DNA of 34,562 nt from UBA1731 sp964440985 (lineage in GTDB: Bacteria > Verrucomicrobiota > Kiritimatiellia > RFP12 > UBA1067): contig CAYTWE010000020.1 of the NCBI GenBank assembly GCA_964440985.1, positions 1 to 34,562 on the forward strand, read 5' to 3'. Below, in pieces: positions 1 through 7,827 of this stretch. Positions within the stretch are counted from its first letter, which is position 1; every line of letters starts with the position of its first letter. The position numbers and the translations under genes are program-made. Under the pieces are notes generated by a model. That model was not told the origin of the DNA. It searched no databases and saw only the letters and a program-made list of their open reading frames with translations.

Positions 1-2
1 TT

Positions 3-11
3 TGGTATAAT
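3..11 (+). promoter_or_regulatory. Promoter of fumarase operon (extended -10)
   Basis: TGG-TATAAT at 3-11 is a perfect -10 hexamer with a TGn extension. The -35 lies outside the window. The expected start of transcription (about 17-19) coincides with the ATG at 19, so the message would have almost no leader. The same 15 bases (1-15) recur at 10736-10750. Confidence 0.6.
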
Positions 12-18
12 GTCAACC

Positions 19-879
19 ATGGATATCGAGGGTAAGATTGCAGAACTGATAAGGAGGACGTCAAGTACGCTTTCGAAGGACGTGCTTGACGCCTTGCAGT
101 CTGCTGCGGAGGCGGAGGCGACGGGTACTTCCGCCAGGATGATTCTGGAAACCATAGTCAGGAACGCTGCTCTTGCGGAGAGCAACGGCACTCCGATGTG
201 CCAGGATACAGGCACGCTTACGTTCTTCGTGGATGAGCGGCTGCGCTCGCTGGTTGCACCAACCGCCATCGAGAACGCTGTGGCGCACGCCACGGAGAAG
301 GGTTGGCTGCGCCGCAACACGATCAATTCCGTCACCGGCAGATCCGTGGACACGAACGTCTGCGATGGTGCGCCGGTAATCCATTACGTGACGCACAGTA
401 ATGCAGACGAAGATCCCGGTGTGACACTTCTCATGAAGGGTGGCGGATCGGAGAACATGAGCCGACAGTACTCTTTGCCCGACGCATCATTGGGCGCAGG
501 ACGAGACCTCGAGGGGGTTCGCAGATGCGTTCTTGACGCCGTGTGCAGAGCGCAAGGCTACGGTTGCGCACCAGGTGTGCTGGGCGTGTGCATAGGCGGG
601 GACAGGGCCAGTGGATTCGAGGCCGCGAAACAGCAGCTGCTGAGGAGACTCGACGACGTAAACCGGGACGAGGCTCTTGCCGGACTGGAGGCGCGTCTGC
701 TGCGGGAGTCCAATTCGCTTGGAATCGGACCGATGGGACTTGGCGGCAGGACAACGCTTCTCGGCGTCAAAATCGGAAGCCGACCCCGTGTACCGGCGAG
801 CTTCTTCGTGACGGTGGCATATATGTGCTGGGCCGTACGTCGTCGCACCCTCACGTTCCGCAGGGAGGATTTGCCGTGA
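19..879 (+). CDS. Class I fumarate hydratase, alpha subunit
   Basis: This is the [4Fe-4S]-cluster subunit of two-component anaerobic fumarase (fumarate + water to malate), related to the N-terminal domain of FumA and to TtdA. The 286-aa length fits the family. Three cysteines sit where cluster ligands are expected: C61 in MCQDTGT, C183 in YGCAPG, and C270 in the C-terminal YMCWAVRR motif. The conserved segments GGGSEN (141-146) and GIGPMGLGG (235-243) are present. The ATG at 19 is preferred over the in-frame ATG at 10, because the latter overlaps the -10 hexamer TATAAT. No Shine-Dalgarno can precede ATG 19, so translation may be leaderless. The stop overlaps the beta-subunit start by 4 nt (GTGA), which indicates translational coupling. 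An L(+)-tartrate dehydratase is the main alternative. Confidence 0.9.
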   Translation: MDIEGKIAELIRRTSSTLSKDVLDALQSAAEAEATGTSARMILETIVRNAALAESNGTPMCQDTGTLTFFVDERLRSLVAPTAIENAVAHATEKGWLRRNTINSVTGRSVDTNVCDGAPVIHYVTHSNADEDPGVTLLMKGGGSENMSRQYSLPDASLGAGRDLEGVRRCVLDAVCRAQGYGCAPGVLGVCIGGDRASGFEAAKQQLLRRLDDVNRDEALAGLEARLLRESNSLGIGPMGLGGRTTLLGVKIGSRPRVPASFFVTVAYMCWAVRRRTLTFRREDLP

Positions 880-1442
880 AAGAGCTTTCCTATCCGTTTT
901 CAGAGATGGCAGTGCGTGAGCTTGCGGCGGGGGATGCCGTTCTCGTTTCCGGGCTTGTCTTCACCGGACGCGACAGATTCCATAAGCATTTTGCGGACGG
1001 CGGCGACTTGCCGGTGGATTTCAGGAATGGTGCGCTGTTCCACTGCGGACCGGTCGTGGTCAGGGACGGTGACGGATGGAAGGTCGTCGCAGCCGGGCCT
1101 ACGACGAGTGTGCGCGAAAATCCGTATGAGCCGGACTTCATCCGCAAAAGCGGGGTTCGCCTTGTGATCGGCAAGGGTGGAATGGATGCCGCCACGCTTG
1201 AGGCCTGCGGGAAATGCGGCTGCGTGTACCTTCAGGCGATTGGCGGCGCGGCGGCTCTGACGGCGGCCTGCGTGAAGCGTGTGGCGGGAGTGCATTTTCT
1301 TGAGGAGTGGGGGGCGGCAGAGGCCTGCTGGGAGTTTGAGATGGCATCGTTTCCGTGCGTTGTCGCAATGGATTCGCATGGTGTCTCGCTGTTTGACGCC
1401 GTTGCCGAATCGTCCTCAAAAGCCTTGTCTCTCTTGCGTTGA
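876..1442 (+). CDS. Class I fumarate hydratase, beta subunit
   Basis: This 188-aa protein matches the C-terminal (beta) domain of class I fumarases, which supplies much of the substrate-binding site. Family segments in order are TGRDRFHKHF (about 31-40), the TTSVRENPYEPDF segment, IGKGGM, and the AIGGAAALTA block. The start is GTG at 876, inside the alpha stop, with AGGGAGG at 862-868 as a good ribosome-binding site. A longer upstream reading exists in this frame, but it lies wholly inside the alpha gene and is rejected. The GTGA overlap supports 1:1 production with alpha. The protein ends 56 bp before the zinc-ribbon gene, whose -35 falls across the end of this gene. Confidence 0.88.
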   Translation: MKELSYPFSEMAVRELAAGDAVLVSGLVFTGRDRFHKHFADGGDLPVDFRNGALFHCGPVVVRDGDGWKVVAAGPTTSVRENPYEPDFIRKSGVRLVIGKGGMDAATLEACGKCGCVYLQAIGGAAALTAACVKRVAGVHFLEEWGAAEACWEFEMASFPCVVAMDSHGVSLFDAVAESSSKALSLLR

Positions 1443-1469
1443 CGGGCGAAAGTTGATATACTACGCGCC
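1434..1469 (+). promoter_or_regulatory. Promoter of zinc-ribbon gene
   Basis: TTGCGT (1434-1439), a 17-bp spacer, then TGA-TATACT (-10 at 1457-1462) running directly into ACGCGCC (1463-1469). The element begins inside the last codons of the fumarase beta gene. A closer TTGACG at 1439 is only 12 bp from the -10 and is an unlikely -35. Confidence 0.6.
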
Positions 1470-1498
1470 GTTTTATTTGGAATTTCGAGGAGGTAGAG

Positions 1499-2200
1499 GT
1501 GAATCCGATACAGACGTTGATTGATTTGCAGGAAGTTGACGGCCGCATCCGCGAGTTGGAGCGTGAGGCTAAGGATCTTCCAATGAGAAAGGCGCAGGAA
1601 TCTGCACGTCTGAAGGGAGTGAACGCGGGGCTTGAGATCGCCAGGAATCAGTTGTCCGCCGCGCAGCAGCGCATAAAGGACGCCGAGGGCGAGGCCGCCG
1701 CCGCGAAGGAGCGCGCAAAGGAGCTTAAGATAGCGCAGGCATCCGCCGAGTCGAACAAGGAATATCAGCAGCTGGCGATGTCGATAGAAGGTCTTGAGCA
1801 TGAGGCCGACGAGGCGGAGGCTCGCGGCTATGCGATGATGGATGAACTTCCCCGGCTTGAACGCGGCGTGAAGGAGGCGGAAGAGGCTCTGCGCGGCGAA
1901 AGCGGCGGCGTCGATGACTTCTGCAGGGAGCTTGATGAGCGTCTTGCCGCAGTCAAGGAGGAGCTTGATGCGCTCTCTGCGGAACGCGCCGAGAAGGCTA
2001 AGCTTGTCAATCCCCGTACGCTTCTCTACTATGAGCGCATCCGCACGAAGCGCTGGCCGGTTGCGGTCACGCTCAATTCCGAATGCGTCTGCGAAGGGTG
2101 CCACCTCAAGGTTCCGCCGTCCACGGAGCAGATGGTGGATCACAAGATGGAGCTGGTGGCCTGCACGAACTGCGGTCGTATGCTCTATCGCGATCTTTGA
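1499..2200 (+). CDS. Coiled-coil C4 zinc-ribbon protein (CT398/DUF164-like)
   Basis: This 233-aa protein has a long helical coiled coil (about residues 10-170, rich in Glu, Ala, Lys and Arg) followed by a C-terminal zinc ribbon made by C198-x2-C201 and C222-x2-C225. This architecture is that of the CT398/DUF164 family. Members are proposed to bind flagellar/type III secretion or sigma-54 partners, but their general cellular role is unsettled. The start is GTG at 1499 with an excellent GAGGAGG at 1487-1493. It has its own promoter with TATACT at 1457. The RNase P RNA gene follows 14 bp after the stop and may share the transcript. No transmembrane segment or signal peptide is visible, so it should be cytoplasmic. 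Confidence 0.85.
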   Translation: MNPIQTLIDLQEVDGRIRELEREAKDLPMRKAQESARLKGVNAGLEIARNQLSAAQQRIKDAEGEAAAAKERAKELKIAQASAESNKEYQQLAMSIEGLEHEADEAEARGYAMMDELPRLERGVKEAEEALRGESGGVDDFCRELDERLAAVKEELDALSAERAEKAKLVNPRTLLYYERIRTKRWPVAVTLNSECVCEGCHLKVPPSTEQMVDHKMELVACTNCGRMLYRDL

Positions 2201-2214
2201 TTTTTTGACGGTTT

Positions 2215-2567
2215 TGCGTGAGTGACCGGTCGCGTCCGCAAGGATGAGGAAAGTCCGGACTCCACAGGGCAGAGGACCCGTCCGTCAAGGTCGGGAGGCG
2301 CGGGGCAATCCTGCGCGATGGAAAGTGCCGCAGAGAACAGACCGCCCGCAAGGGTAAGGGTGAAATGGCGGTGTAAGAGACCACCGGTGCGTCTGAAACG
2401 ACGTATGCAGGGCAAACCCTCCTCGGAGCAAGATCAAATAGGGGATTGAATGGACTGCCCGTCCAGTCCGTCCGCTTCGGCGCGATGGTGAGATTCCGGG
2501 TTGATCGCTTAGATGAATGACTGGAGCGCCGCAAGGCGTGAACAGAATCCGGCTTATTCGCCGCGCA
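2215..2567 (+). ncRNA. rnpB: RNase P RNA, bacterial type A
   Basis: The catalytic RNA that trims tRNA 5' leaders. Diagnostic conserved blocks are all visible: GAGGAAAGTCCGGACTCC and CACAGGGCAG (CR I, from about 2248), GTGCCGCAGAGAACAGACCG (2324-2343), AAGGGTGAAA (about 2356), GGAGCAAGATCAAATAGGGG (2426-2445), and the 3' block GATGAATGACTGG plus ACAGAATCCGGCTTAT (ending about 2556). The ends were set by the P1 helix: TGCGTG (2215-2220) pairs with CGCGCA (2562-2567). Exact termini are uncertain by a few bases. The order of conserved blocks resembles the E. coli type A molecule. Open reading frames running through this region are not genes. Confidence 0.95.
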
Positions 2568-2588
2568 GAACCGTCTCCTGTCTGCAGA

Positions 2589-3605
2589 ATGGAACAGTCG
2601 ACGTCATCGTTTCCCAAAACCGTCAACCGGTGCTGCCGTGCGCTGTCAAAGCATATGCTGCACATCGGTCTTCTGTTGGCGGTGTCCGCCTTGGCTCTCA
2701 AGGCGGCGTTCATGCCGCCGCGGCTTCAGGTCACGCTCCATCCCGGCGAAAGCGCCATGCTTCAGGAAGACGTGCTCGTTCTGAAGGGTTTTTCCGTTCC
2801 GAAGTATGGTGACGGAAGGCCAAGACAGTATGTAAGCGACGTGCATATGGTGTCCATGGGGCGCGGCGCAGACGGCAAGCCCGACCCGCAGGCTTCACAT
2901 GCCCGGATATCCGTCAACCATCCGCTGAGGTGGAACGGGTGGTGGATATATCAGAATTCGTATGACGCGGCGAACGAATCGTACACCGTGCTTGAGGCCG
3001 TGCGCGATCCGTTTCTGCCGCTTGCCGTGCTCGCCGGTGTGCTTCTGCTTTTGGGCGCCGCGATGATGTGTTTGGACGGACACCGTGCGCCGGGCGGCGC
3101 GTCGGCCGGATTCACTGTCGGCGCGGATTCTCGCGGCGGCGCTTCGCGGTGGGTGGCAGCGCTCAGGTTCGCGGCGGCCGCCGCCGTCGTGATGCTGCCG
3201 CTGTGGATAATCGGCAAGGTTCTGGTAACGCGGGAGCTTGTTCCGGCTCTGCAGAGTCCGCTCCTCGTGCCTCATGTCGGAGCATATCTTGTTTCCTACG
3301 CTGTCCTCATATTTGCGGCTTTTGGCATGGGGACGCGGCTTGTGCCGTTCGGCTTCTTCCTGATGACGCTCGCCCTTGTCCTTGGCGCGACATGGGGAAA
3401 GATCTGCTGGGGGGACTGGTGGCAGTACGATCCCAAGGAGATGTGGTCTCTTGCGACCTGGCTCACATTCGCCGCATATTTTCATTTCAGGCGCAGTCCA
3501 AAGGCGGCGAAGTGGCTGTTGCGTTTCGGGATGCTGATGATAGTCCTTACGCTAACATGGGTGAATTTCGCCAGGATTTTCAAGGGGCTGCATTCATACG
3601 TGTGA
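2589..3605 (+). CDS. ResB-CcsA fusion, cytochrome c assembly (heme delivery) protein
   Basis: This membrane protein is for system II cytochrome c maturation. The N-terminal part (about 22-150) has one membrane helix and then a ResB C-terminal-like periplasmic domain ending in the VNHPLRWNGWWIYQNSYD signature (109-126). The second half (about 188-338) is CcsA-like, with the tryptophan-rich heme-binding motif WGDWWQYDPKE (274-284) flanked by the expected axial histidines H229 (LVPHVG) and H335 (GLHSYV). At 338 aa it is compact: the ResB part is only the C-terminal piece, as in fused proteins of Bacteroidota. ATG 2589 is the first in-frame start beyond rnpB, with no clear Shine-Dalgarno; ATG 2655 is possible. 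Upstream in-frame codons lie inside rnpB and are excluded. Confidence 0.82.
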   Translation: MEQSTSSFPKTVNRCCRALSKHMLHIGLLLAVSALALKAAFMPPRLQVTLHPGESAMLQEDVLVLKGFSVPKYGDGRPRQYVSDVHMVSMGRGADGKPDPQASHARISVNHPLRWNGWWIYQNSYDAANESYTVLEAVRDPFLPLAVLAGVLLLLGAAMMCLDGHRAPGGASAGFTVGADSRGGASRWVAALRFAAAAAVVMLPLWIIGKVLVTRELVPALQSPLLVPHVGAYLVSYAVLIFAAFGMGTRLVPFGFFLMTLALVLGATWGKICWGDWWQYDPKEMWSLATWLTFAAYFHFRRSPKAAKWLLRFGMLMIVLTLTWVNFARIFKGLHSYV

Positions 3606-3651
3606 CGCATCTCCGGGCATGGAATCTGGACGGTGAAAGCGCGATGCGGTG

Positions 3652-3667
3652 TGATATAATACGCGCC
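3652..3667 (+). promoter_or_regulatory. Promoter of D,D-carboxypeptidase gene
   Basis: TGA-TATAAT (-10 at 3655-3660) followed directly by ACGCGCC (3661-3667). No good -35 is visible 17 bp upstream, so the promoter probably depends on its extended -10. An in-frame ATG at 3669 sits right at the expected transcription start. Confidence 0.6.
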
Positions 3668-3704
3668 AATGACTGACGCGGACGCCGCAGATGTCGAGGA
3701 TGCA

Positions 3705-4721
3705 ATGTTGATGAACAGAATTTCGTACATAATCGTCTGCGTTGCCGCCATGATGCTGGCGGAGACGTTGTCTGCCGCAGTGAAGAAAGGGCCGGTGAAA
3801 TCGCCTGTCGCTGCCGCGAAGTCCACAGCCAAGACGCCGGCGAAGCGTCGTGCCGCGCTGAAGCCAGTCCGCAGTCAGGACGCGAAACCAGCCGCCCGGA
3901 ATCCGTACAGGCAGAATCCGTATGTCGGTGCGCTGGCGATGGATGCGGAGACTGGGCGCATCATGTTTTCCGATGGAGCGCAGCGCATTGCACGTCCTGC
4001 AAGCGTGACGAAACTGATGACGGCGCTGCTTGTGCTTGAGGACGTAAAGGCAGGAAAGTACGGTCTTGAATCCATGGTCGCGGCAAGCCAGGTTGCGCTC
4101 AGCATGGAGCCGAGCATAATCGGGTTCAAGGATGACGGCAATCCGCCTCGCCCGGTGTCGTGGTCTGTGGATACGCTTCTCTATGCGTTGATGATCCGCA
4201 GCGCCAACGATGCCGCCGTTGCCCTTGCGGAGCATTCCTCTGGTTCGCTGGATGCGTTTGTCGCACGCATGAACAGCCGTGCCCGTGAACTTGGAATGAA
4301 GGATACGGCGTACTACAACCCCAACGGACTTCCCCCAAACCGGTCGAAGCGCTATCCGTGGAAATCGTTCAACGTGACCACTTGCGCCGATCAGGCAAAG
4401 CTCGCCATGGAGATTGTCACGCATCATCCTGAACTGCTGAAGTATACGTCGCAGAAGACATGGACGATGCCGAATGGACAGAAGATCATAAATCACAACA
4501 ACGTGATGCGCATGGACAAGTGGAAGATCGTCAATCCTGACGGCACGGAGGCGGTGGACGGCCTGAAGACGGGATACATCGACGCCGGCGGGAGCTCGGT
4601 CGTGCTCACCGGAAAAAGGAATGGGCGACGCGCAATCGTTGTCGTGCTCGGTTCGGAGACTTCGGCCTTGAGGGATGCGGCGGCGGCCGGTCTCATGGGG
4701 GACGCGCTTTTGGCGCTGTAG
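3705..4721 (+). CDS. D-alanyl-D-alanine carboxypeptidase (peptidase S11)
   Basis: This exported penicillin-binding enzyme trims the terminal D-Ala from peptidoglycan stem peptides. All three active-site motifs are present, numbered from ATG 3705: S100-x-x-K103 (ASVTKLMTALL), S166-x-N168 (RSANDAAVALAE) and K288-T-G (DGLKTGY). A signal peptide (MLMNRISYIIVCVAAMMLAETLSA) is followed by an unusual basic Ala/Lys/Pro-rich linker of about 45 residues before the catalytic domain. The start is chosen for the signal peptide and CGAGGA at 3695-3700; ATG 3669, in the same frame at the likely transcription start, would add 12 acidic residues and is less likely. At 338 aa it probably lacks the extra C-terminal beta domain and amphipathic anchor of PBP5. 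Confidence 0.9.
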   Translation: MLMNRISYIIVCVAAMMLAETLSAAVKKGPVKSPVAAAKSTAKTPAKRRAALKPVRSQDAKPAARNPYRQNPYVGALAMDAETGRIMFSDGAQRIARPASVTKLMTALLVLEDVKAGKYGLESMVAASQVALSMEPSIIGFKDDGNPPRPVSWSVDTLLYALMIRSANDAAVALAEHSSGSLDAFVARMNSRARELGMKDTAYYNPNGLPPNRSKRYPWKSFNVTTCADQAKLAMEIVTHHPELLKYTSQKTWTMPNGQKIINHNNVMRMDKWKIVNPDGTEAVDGLKTGYIDAGGSSVVLTGKRNGRRAIVVVLGSETSALRDAAAAGLMGDALLAL

Positions 4722-4739
4722 TGGAGAAAGGGCAGTGCC

Positions 4740-5564
4740 GTGCTGAAAAGCCTTCTTTTGCTGGCCTTTGCCGCGGGTACGTGGAACCTGAAATGGTTTC
4801 CGTCCGGACGGGCTGAGCACCGGTCTTCGCCGCGCGTCGAGGATGCCAACATAAACGATGCCGCCGACGTAATTCGCGACAACCTGAAAGGGAAGGGCCG
4901 CATACTGTTTCTTCAGGAGCTTCGAGATCCGGTCTCGTGCACCAATCTCGTCAAGGCTGTAGGCGACACGAACCTCAACGTAGCCGTGGCCACGGCGTTC
5001 CGCGATTTCCGCGACAACCGTCTGCAGTGGCAGCAGCTTGCGATAGTCACGGATCTTCCCGTGTTGAAGTCGGAATGGAAATACGCGAAGCGCGCAAACG
5101 GACAGTTCGTTCCACGCGGATACGCATATGCGCTCCTTGACGGCGGCGCGGAGGGGCGGATAGCCTGCTTCTGTGTGCATCTCAAAAGCAACTACGGTGC
5201 GCGGAAAAAAGCCGTATGGGAGGCCAATGTCGCTAAGCGCAAGGCAATGATGGAGCAGGTGCTGGCCGAAGCGAAAAGGGTCGCCGCAGACAAGGTTGTG
5301 ATTGCCGGGGATTTCAACGCCGACCGGTTTCAGGAGAAGTTCAAGGAGGACAGGTTCTTCGCTACGCTGGAGTCGGCGGGATTTCTGGACTGCTGGAAGG
5401 ATGCGCCGGCGGAGGAGCGCGGAACGCATCCCGGAAACACCCGCTATCCTGATTCGACCCTTGACTACGTGTTCTGCAGGGGGAGCGGCAGGTTTGTGTC
5501 GAGGCGACTGGCCCCGGTCAGTTTTGTTTCGGATCATCGCCTTGTGGTCGTCGAGTTTCGGTAG
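4740..5564 (+). CDS. Exported endonuclease/exonuclease/phosphatase (EEP) family protein
   Basis: This metal-dependent phosphodiesterase fold is shared by DNase I, exonuclease III and sphingomyelinases. Signature residues are N16 in TWNLKWF, E60 in FLQEL, D191 and N193 in AGDFNADRF, and D265-H266 in VSDHRL. A short hydrophobic N-terminus (LKSLLLLAFAAG) looks like a minimal signal peptide, so export is likely. It starts at GTG 4740, 18 bp after the carboxypeptidase, with weak GGAGAAAGGG upstream. The substrate (DNA, phospholipid or inositol phosphate) cannot be told from the sequence. It is followed 10 bp later by trmD. Confidence 0.8.
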   Translation: MLKSLLLLAFAAGTWNLKWFPSGRAEHRSSPRVEDANINDAADVIRDNLKGKGRILFLQELRDPVSCTNLVKAVGDTNLNVAVATAFRDFRDNRLQWQQLAIVTDLPVLKSEWKYAKRANGQFVPRGYAYALLDGGAEGRIACFCVHLKSNYGARKKAVWEANVAKRKAMMEQVLAEAKRVAADKVVIAGDFNADRFQEKFKEDRFFATLESAGFLDCWKDAPAEERGTHPGNTRYPDSTLDYVFCRGSGRFVSRRLAPVSFVSDHRLVVVEFR

Positions 5565-5574
5565 AGGGCTGCGA

Positions 5575-6282
5575 ATGAAGATCGACGTCATCACCGTTTT
5601 CCCTGAGATGTTTCGCGGATTCTTCGGCGAGAGCATTCTCAAGCGCGCCGTTGCGATGGGGGCGGCCTCCATACGCACGGTGGATCTGCGCGACTTCGCC
5701 ACTGACTTGCGTCGTACCGTCGATGACAAGCCGTATTCCGGCGGGCCGGGGATGCTCATGAAGCCTGATGTCTGGTTCCAGGCGATAGAGGCGTGCCTTG
5801 GCGACAGGTCTTGTCCGGCGCGTGTCGTGATCACTACGCCTGCCGGGCGTCCGTACACGCAGCGCGTCGCGGAGGAGTTCTCGCGGGCGGAGCATCTGGT
5901 CTTTTTGTGTGGACACTACGAAGGCATAGATGAGCGGGTCAAGACCCTTGTGACGGACGAAGTGTCCATGGGCGACTTTGTGCTTACCGGCGGCGAGATA
6001 CCTGCGGCGGCCATGGTGGATTCGGTTGTCCGTCTGCTCCCCGGTGTGCTTGGTGGCGGCGCGGAGGCCACGGCGCGGGAAAGCTTCTGCGCTGATGGAC
6101 TTCTTGAGGCTCCGCAGTATACGCGTCCGCCAGTGTATCGTGGGCTGCAGGTGCCGGAGGTGCTGCTGAACGGCGACCACGCCAAGACGGAAGGGTGGCG
6201 TCGCCGTCAGGCGTTTGACCTCACGAAGCGCAACCGTCCAGACCTGATCTCCATGGGCGGCACGTACGCCGTGTCGCCGTGA
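5575..6282 (+). CDS. trmD: tRNA (guanine-N1)-methyltransferase TrmD
   Basis: Methylates G37 of tRNAs reading CNN/GNN codons to m1G, using S-adenosylmethionine, to prevent +1 frameshifting. The 235-aa length is normal. The SPOUT trefoil-knot motifs are intact: KPYSGGPGMLMKP (52-64), CGHYEGIDER (112-121) and SMGDFVLTGGE (131-141). The ATG at 5575 follows the EEP stop by 10 bp with GTAGAGGG as a weak ribosome-binding site. A longer frame reaching back into the preceding gene is a shadow. The usual rpsP-rimM-trmD-rplS operon is not seen here; trmD sits alone at the end of a cell-envelope gene string. Confidence 0.96.
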   Translation: MKIDVITVFPEMFRGFFGESILKRAVAMGAASIRTVDLRDFATDLRRTVDDKPYSGGPGMLMKPDVWFQAIEACLGDRSCPARVVITTPAGRPYTQRVAEEFSRAEHLVFLCGHYEGIDERVKTLVTDEVSMGDFVLTGGEIPAAAMVDSVVRLLPGVLGGGAEATARESFCADGLLEAPQYTRPPVYRGLQVPEVLLNGDHAKTEGWRRRQAFDLTKRNRPDLISMGGTYAVSP

Positions 6283-6319
6283 AGCAGGTCGTTTTCCCTG
6301 CGCCGCACTGTGGCGAGTT

Positions 6320-6348
6320 TTGACTTGGAATTGCCGAAATGGTATAAT
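6320..6348 (+). promoter_or_regulatory. Promoter of ispD operon
   Basis: TTGACT (6320-6325), a 17-bp spacer, TGG-TATAAT (-10 at 6343-6348), then CGCGCAC. It is the closest match in the window to a consensus sigma-70 promoter. Confidence 0.8.
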
Positions 6349-6380
6349 CGCGCACATATGATGAACAAAGGAGTTTCGCA

Positions 6381-7058
6381 ATGGTGACCGCAATAATAGT
6401 GGCTGCAGGGAAGTCTGAACGCATGGGCGGCGGAGCCGACAAGGCGTTTCTCAACCTTGGCTCGAAGCCGGTTGTCGCGTGGAGCCTTTTGGCTTTCGAG
6501 AAGAACCCCGACATTGATTCGATAATCCTTGTCGTGCGCAAGGAGCAAGTCACGGCGGCGAAGGCCGTAGCGAGAATGTTCGGGATATCCAAGCTCTCCA
6601 AGATCGTTCCCGGCGGCGCCCGCAGACAGGATTCCGTGCAGGCGGGGCTTAAGGAGGTTGATTCCGATACGCGGATTGTTGCGGTGCATGACGGGGCGCG
6701 TCCGTGCGTTGCGCAGGAAGCCATCTCAGATGTAATAAAGTCCGCAAGGCGCGGCGTCGCGTCCGTGCCTGGATGTCGCGTACGGGACACCGTGAAGGTT
6801 GTGGAGAAGGGTACGACCGTCTCCGAGACGGTGGACCGCTCTAAGCACTGGGTCGTGCAGACGCCTCAGGCGTTTCCGTACTCGATGCTTCGGAAGGCGT
6901 ACGCCGCCGTGGAGGCGGACGGCAAGGAAGTGCTTGACGATGCGCAGGCTGTGGAGATTCTTGGCGAGACGGTCAAGATCTGCGAAAGCAACAAACTCAA
7001 CCTGAAGATAACTACGCCGGAGGATCTTCAGATCGCGGCGGCGCTTCTCAAACTCTGA
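6381..7058 (+). CDS. ispD: 2-C-methyl-D-erythritol 4-phosphate cytidylyltransferase
   Basis: Third step of the MEP isoprenoid pathway: MEP + CTP to CDP-methylerythritol + pyrophosphate. The 225-aa length is typical. Nucleotide-binding loop AAGKSERMGGG (8-18) and the motifs GGARRQDSVQ (78-87), HDGARP (103-108) and TPQAF (161-165) identify it. The loop lysine usually in a PK pair is here in the context ADKAF (19-23). The start is ATG 6381 with AAAGGAG at 6367-6373, behind a strong promoter at 6320-6348. The stop overlaps the next gene's ATG by one base (TGATG), so the metallophosphoesterase is translationally coupled. No ispF partner is seen nearby. Confidence 0.94.
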   Translation: MVTAIIVAAGKSERMGGGADKAFLNLGSKPVVAWSLLAFEKNPDIDSIILVVRKEQVTAAKAVARMFGISKLSKIVPGGARRQDSVQAGLKEVDSDTRIVAVHDGARPCVAQEAISDVIKSARRGVASVPGCRVRDTVKVVEKGTTVSETVDRSKHWVVQTPQAFPYSMLRKAYAAVEADGKEVLDDAQAVEILGETVKICESNKLNLKITTPEDLQIAAALLKL

Positions 7059-7807
7059 TGGCAAAGGTATACGGCATCCTCGGCGACATCCATGCAAACA
7101 TCGACGCGCTCGATGCGGTTCTGCAGGATGCCGCCTCGCAGGGTGTCACGGATTGGATCTGCACCGGCGATGTGGTCGGCTACAACGCCTGCCCGTCGGA
7201 GTGCATTCGCGTCGTGAGGGACGAACTCAAGGCGCCGGTGGTGTGCGGCAACCACGACAGCTATGTGGCGTCCGGACAGGATCTCTCCGATTTCCAGCCT
7301 GCCGCTGCACAGGCGGTGCTTTGGACGCGCGAAAACATCTCGGCGGAGGATATGGAGTGGCTTCGCTCTCTTCCTCTTTCCAAGCCTGTGATGGGTATGA
7401 CGCTTGTCCACGCGACGCTCGACATGCCTGAGCACTGGGGCTACATCTTCGACGACATTCAGGCTTCGAGCCATTTCGTGTATCAGCGGACGCCGCTCTG
7501 CTTCCATGGGCATACGCACGTTCCGGTCGTGTACGAGAAGACAGCGAACGGGGCTGTGCACTACAGTCCGGGTGGCTTTGAGAACGGCGAGTTCAGGATT
7601 CTGCCCGGCAAGAAGTATTTCATCAACGTGGGATCGGTCGGACAGCCGAGAGACGGCGACCCGCGCGCAAGCTACGTCATCTTCGATACCGGAACGCGCA
7701 TCGTCCGCTTCCGGCGAATCGGGTACGATGTTGCGGCGGCGCAGGAACGCGACAGGGCCGCCGGGCTGCCGGAACGTTGCGCAGAAAGGCTCGCAACCGG
7801 CAATTGA
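7058..7807 (+). CDS. Calcineurin-like metallophosphoesterase
   Basis: This 249-aa protein has the full set of metallophosphoesterase motifs: D10-x-H12 (GDIHANIDAL), G37-D38 (CTGDVVGYN), G64-N-H-D67 (GNHDSY), H118 (VHAT) and H150-G-H-T-H154 (FHGHTHVP). The form resembles YfcE/MJ0936-like phosphodiesterases with an extra lid segment. No signal peptide is visible, so it is probably cytoplasmic. It has no Shine-Dalgarno of its own and starts in a TGATG overlap with ispD. The substrate is unknown; related proteins hydrolyse cyclic nucleotides or diadenosine polyphosphates. Confidence 0.85.
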   Translation: MAKVYGILGDIHANIDALDAVLQDAASQGVTDWICTGDVVGYNACPSECIRVVRDELKAPVVCGNHDSYVASGQDLSDFQPAAAQAVLWTRENISAEDMEWLRSLPLSKPVMGMTLVHATLDMPEHWGYIFDDIQASSHFVYQRTPLCFHGHTHVPVVYEKTANGAVHYSPGGFENGEFRILPGKKYFINVGSVGQPRDGDPRASYVIFDTGTRIVRFRRIGYDVAAAQERDRAAGLPERCAERLATGN

Positions 7808-7827
7808 CGGCAAACGGGGGCTTAGGG

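Noticed and set aside
543..875. N-terminal extension of the fumarase beta frame
   Set aside because: It lies entirely within the alpha-subunit gene; the GTG at 876 has a good ribosome-binding site and fits the family length.
1439..1444. TTGACG as the -35 of the zinc-ribbon gene promoter
   Set aside because: It is only 12 bp from the -10; TTGCGT at 1434 gives a 17-bp spacer.
2222..2812. Several open frames through 2222-2812
   Set aside because: They overlap the RNase P RNA, whose conserved blocks explain the sequence; none resembles a protein family.
3594..5858. A 754-codon open frame on the minus strand
   Set aside because: It runs antisense to the D,D-carboxypeptidase, EEP and trmD genes, has no recognisable domain, and arises from the GC-rich codon pattern of the plus-strand genes.
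6283..6305. GCAGG...CCTGC hairpin after trmD as a terminator
   Set aside because: The stem is only 5 bp and no U-tract follows; too weak to call.
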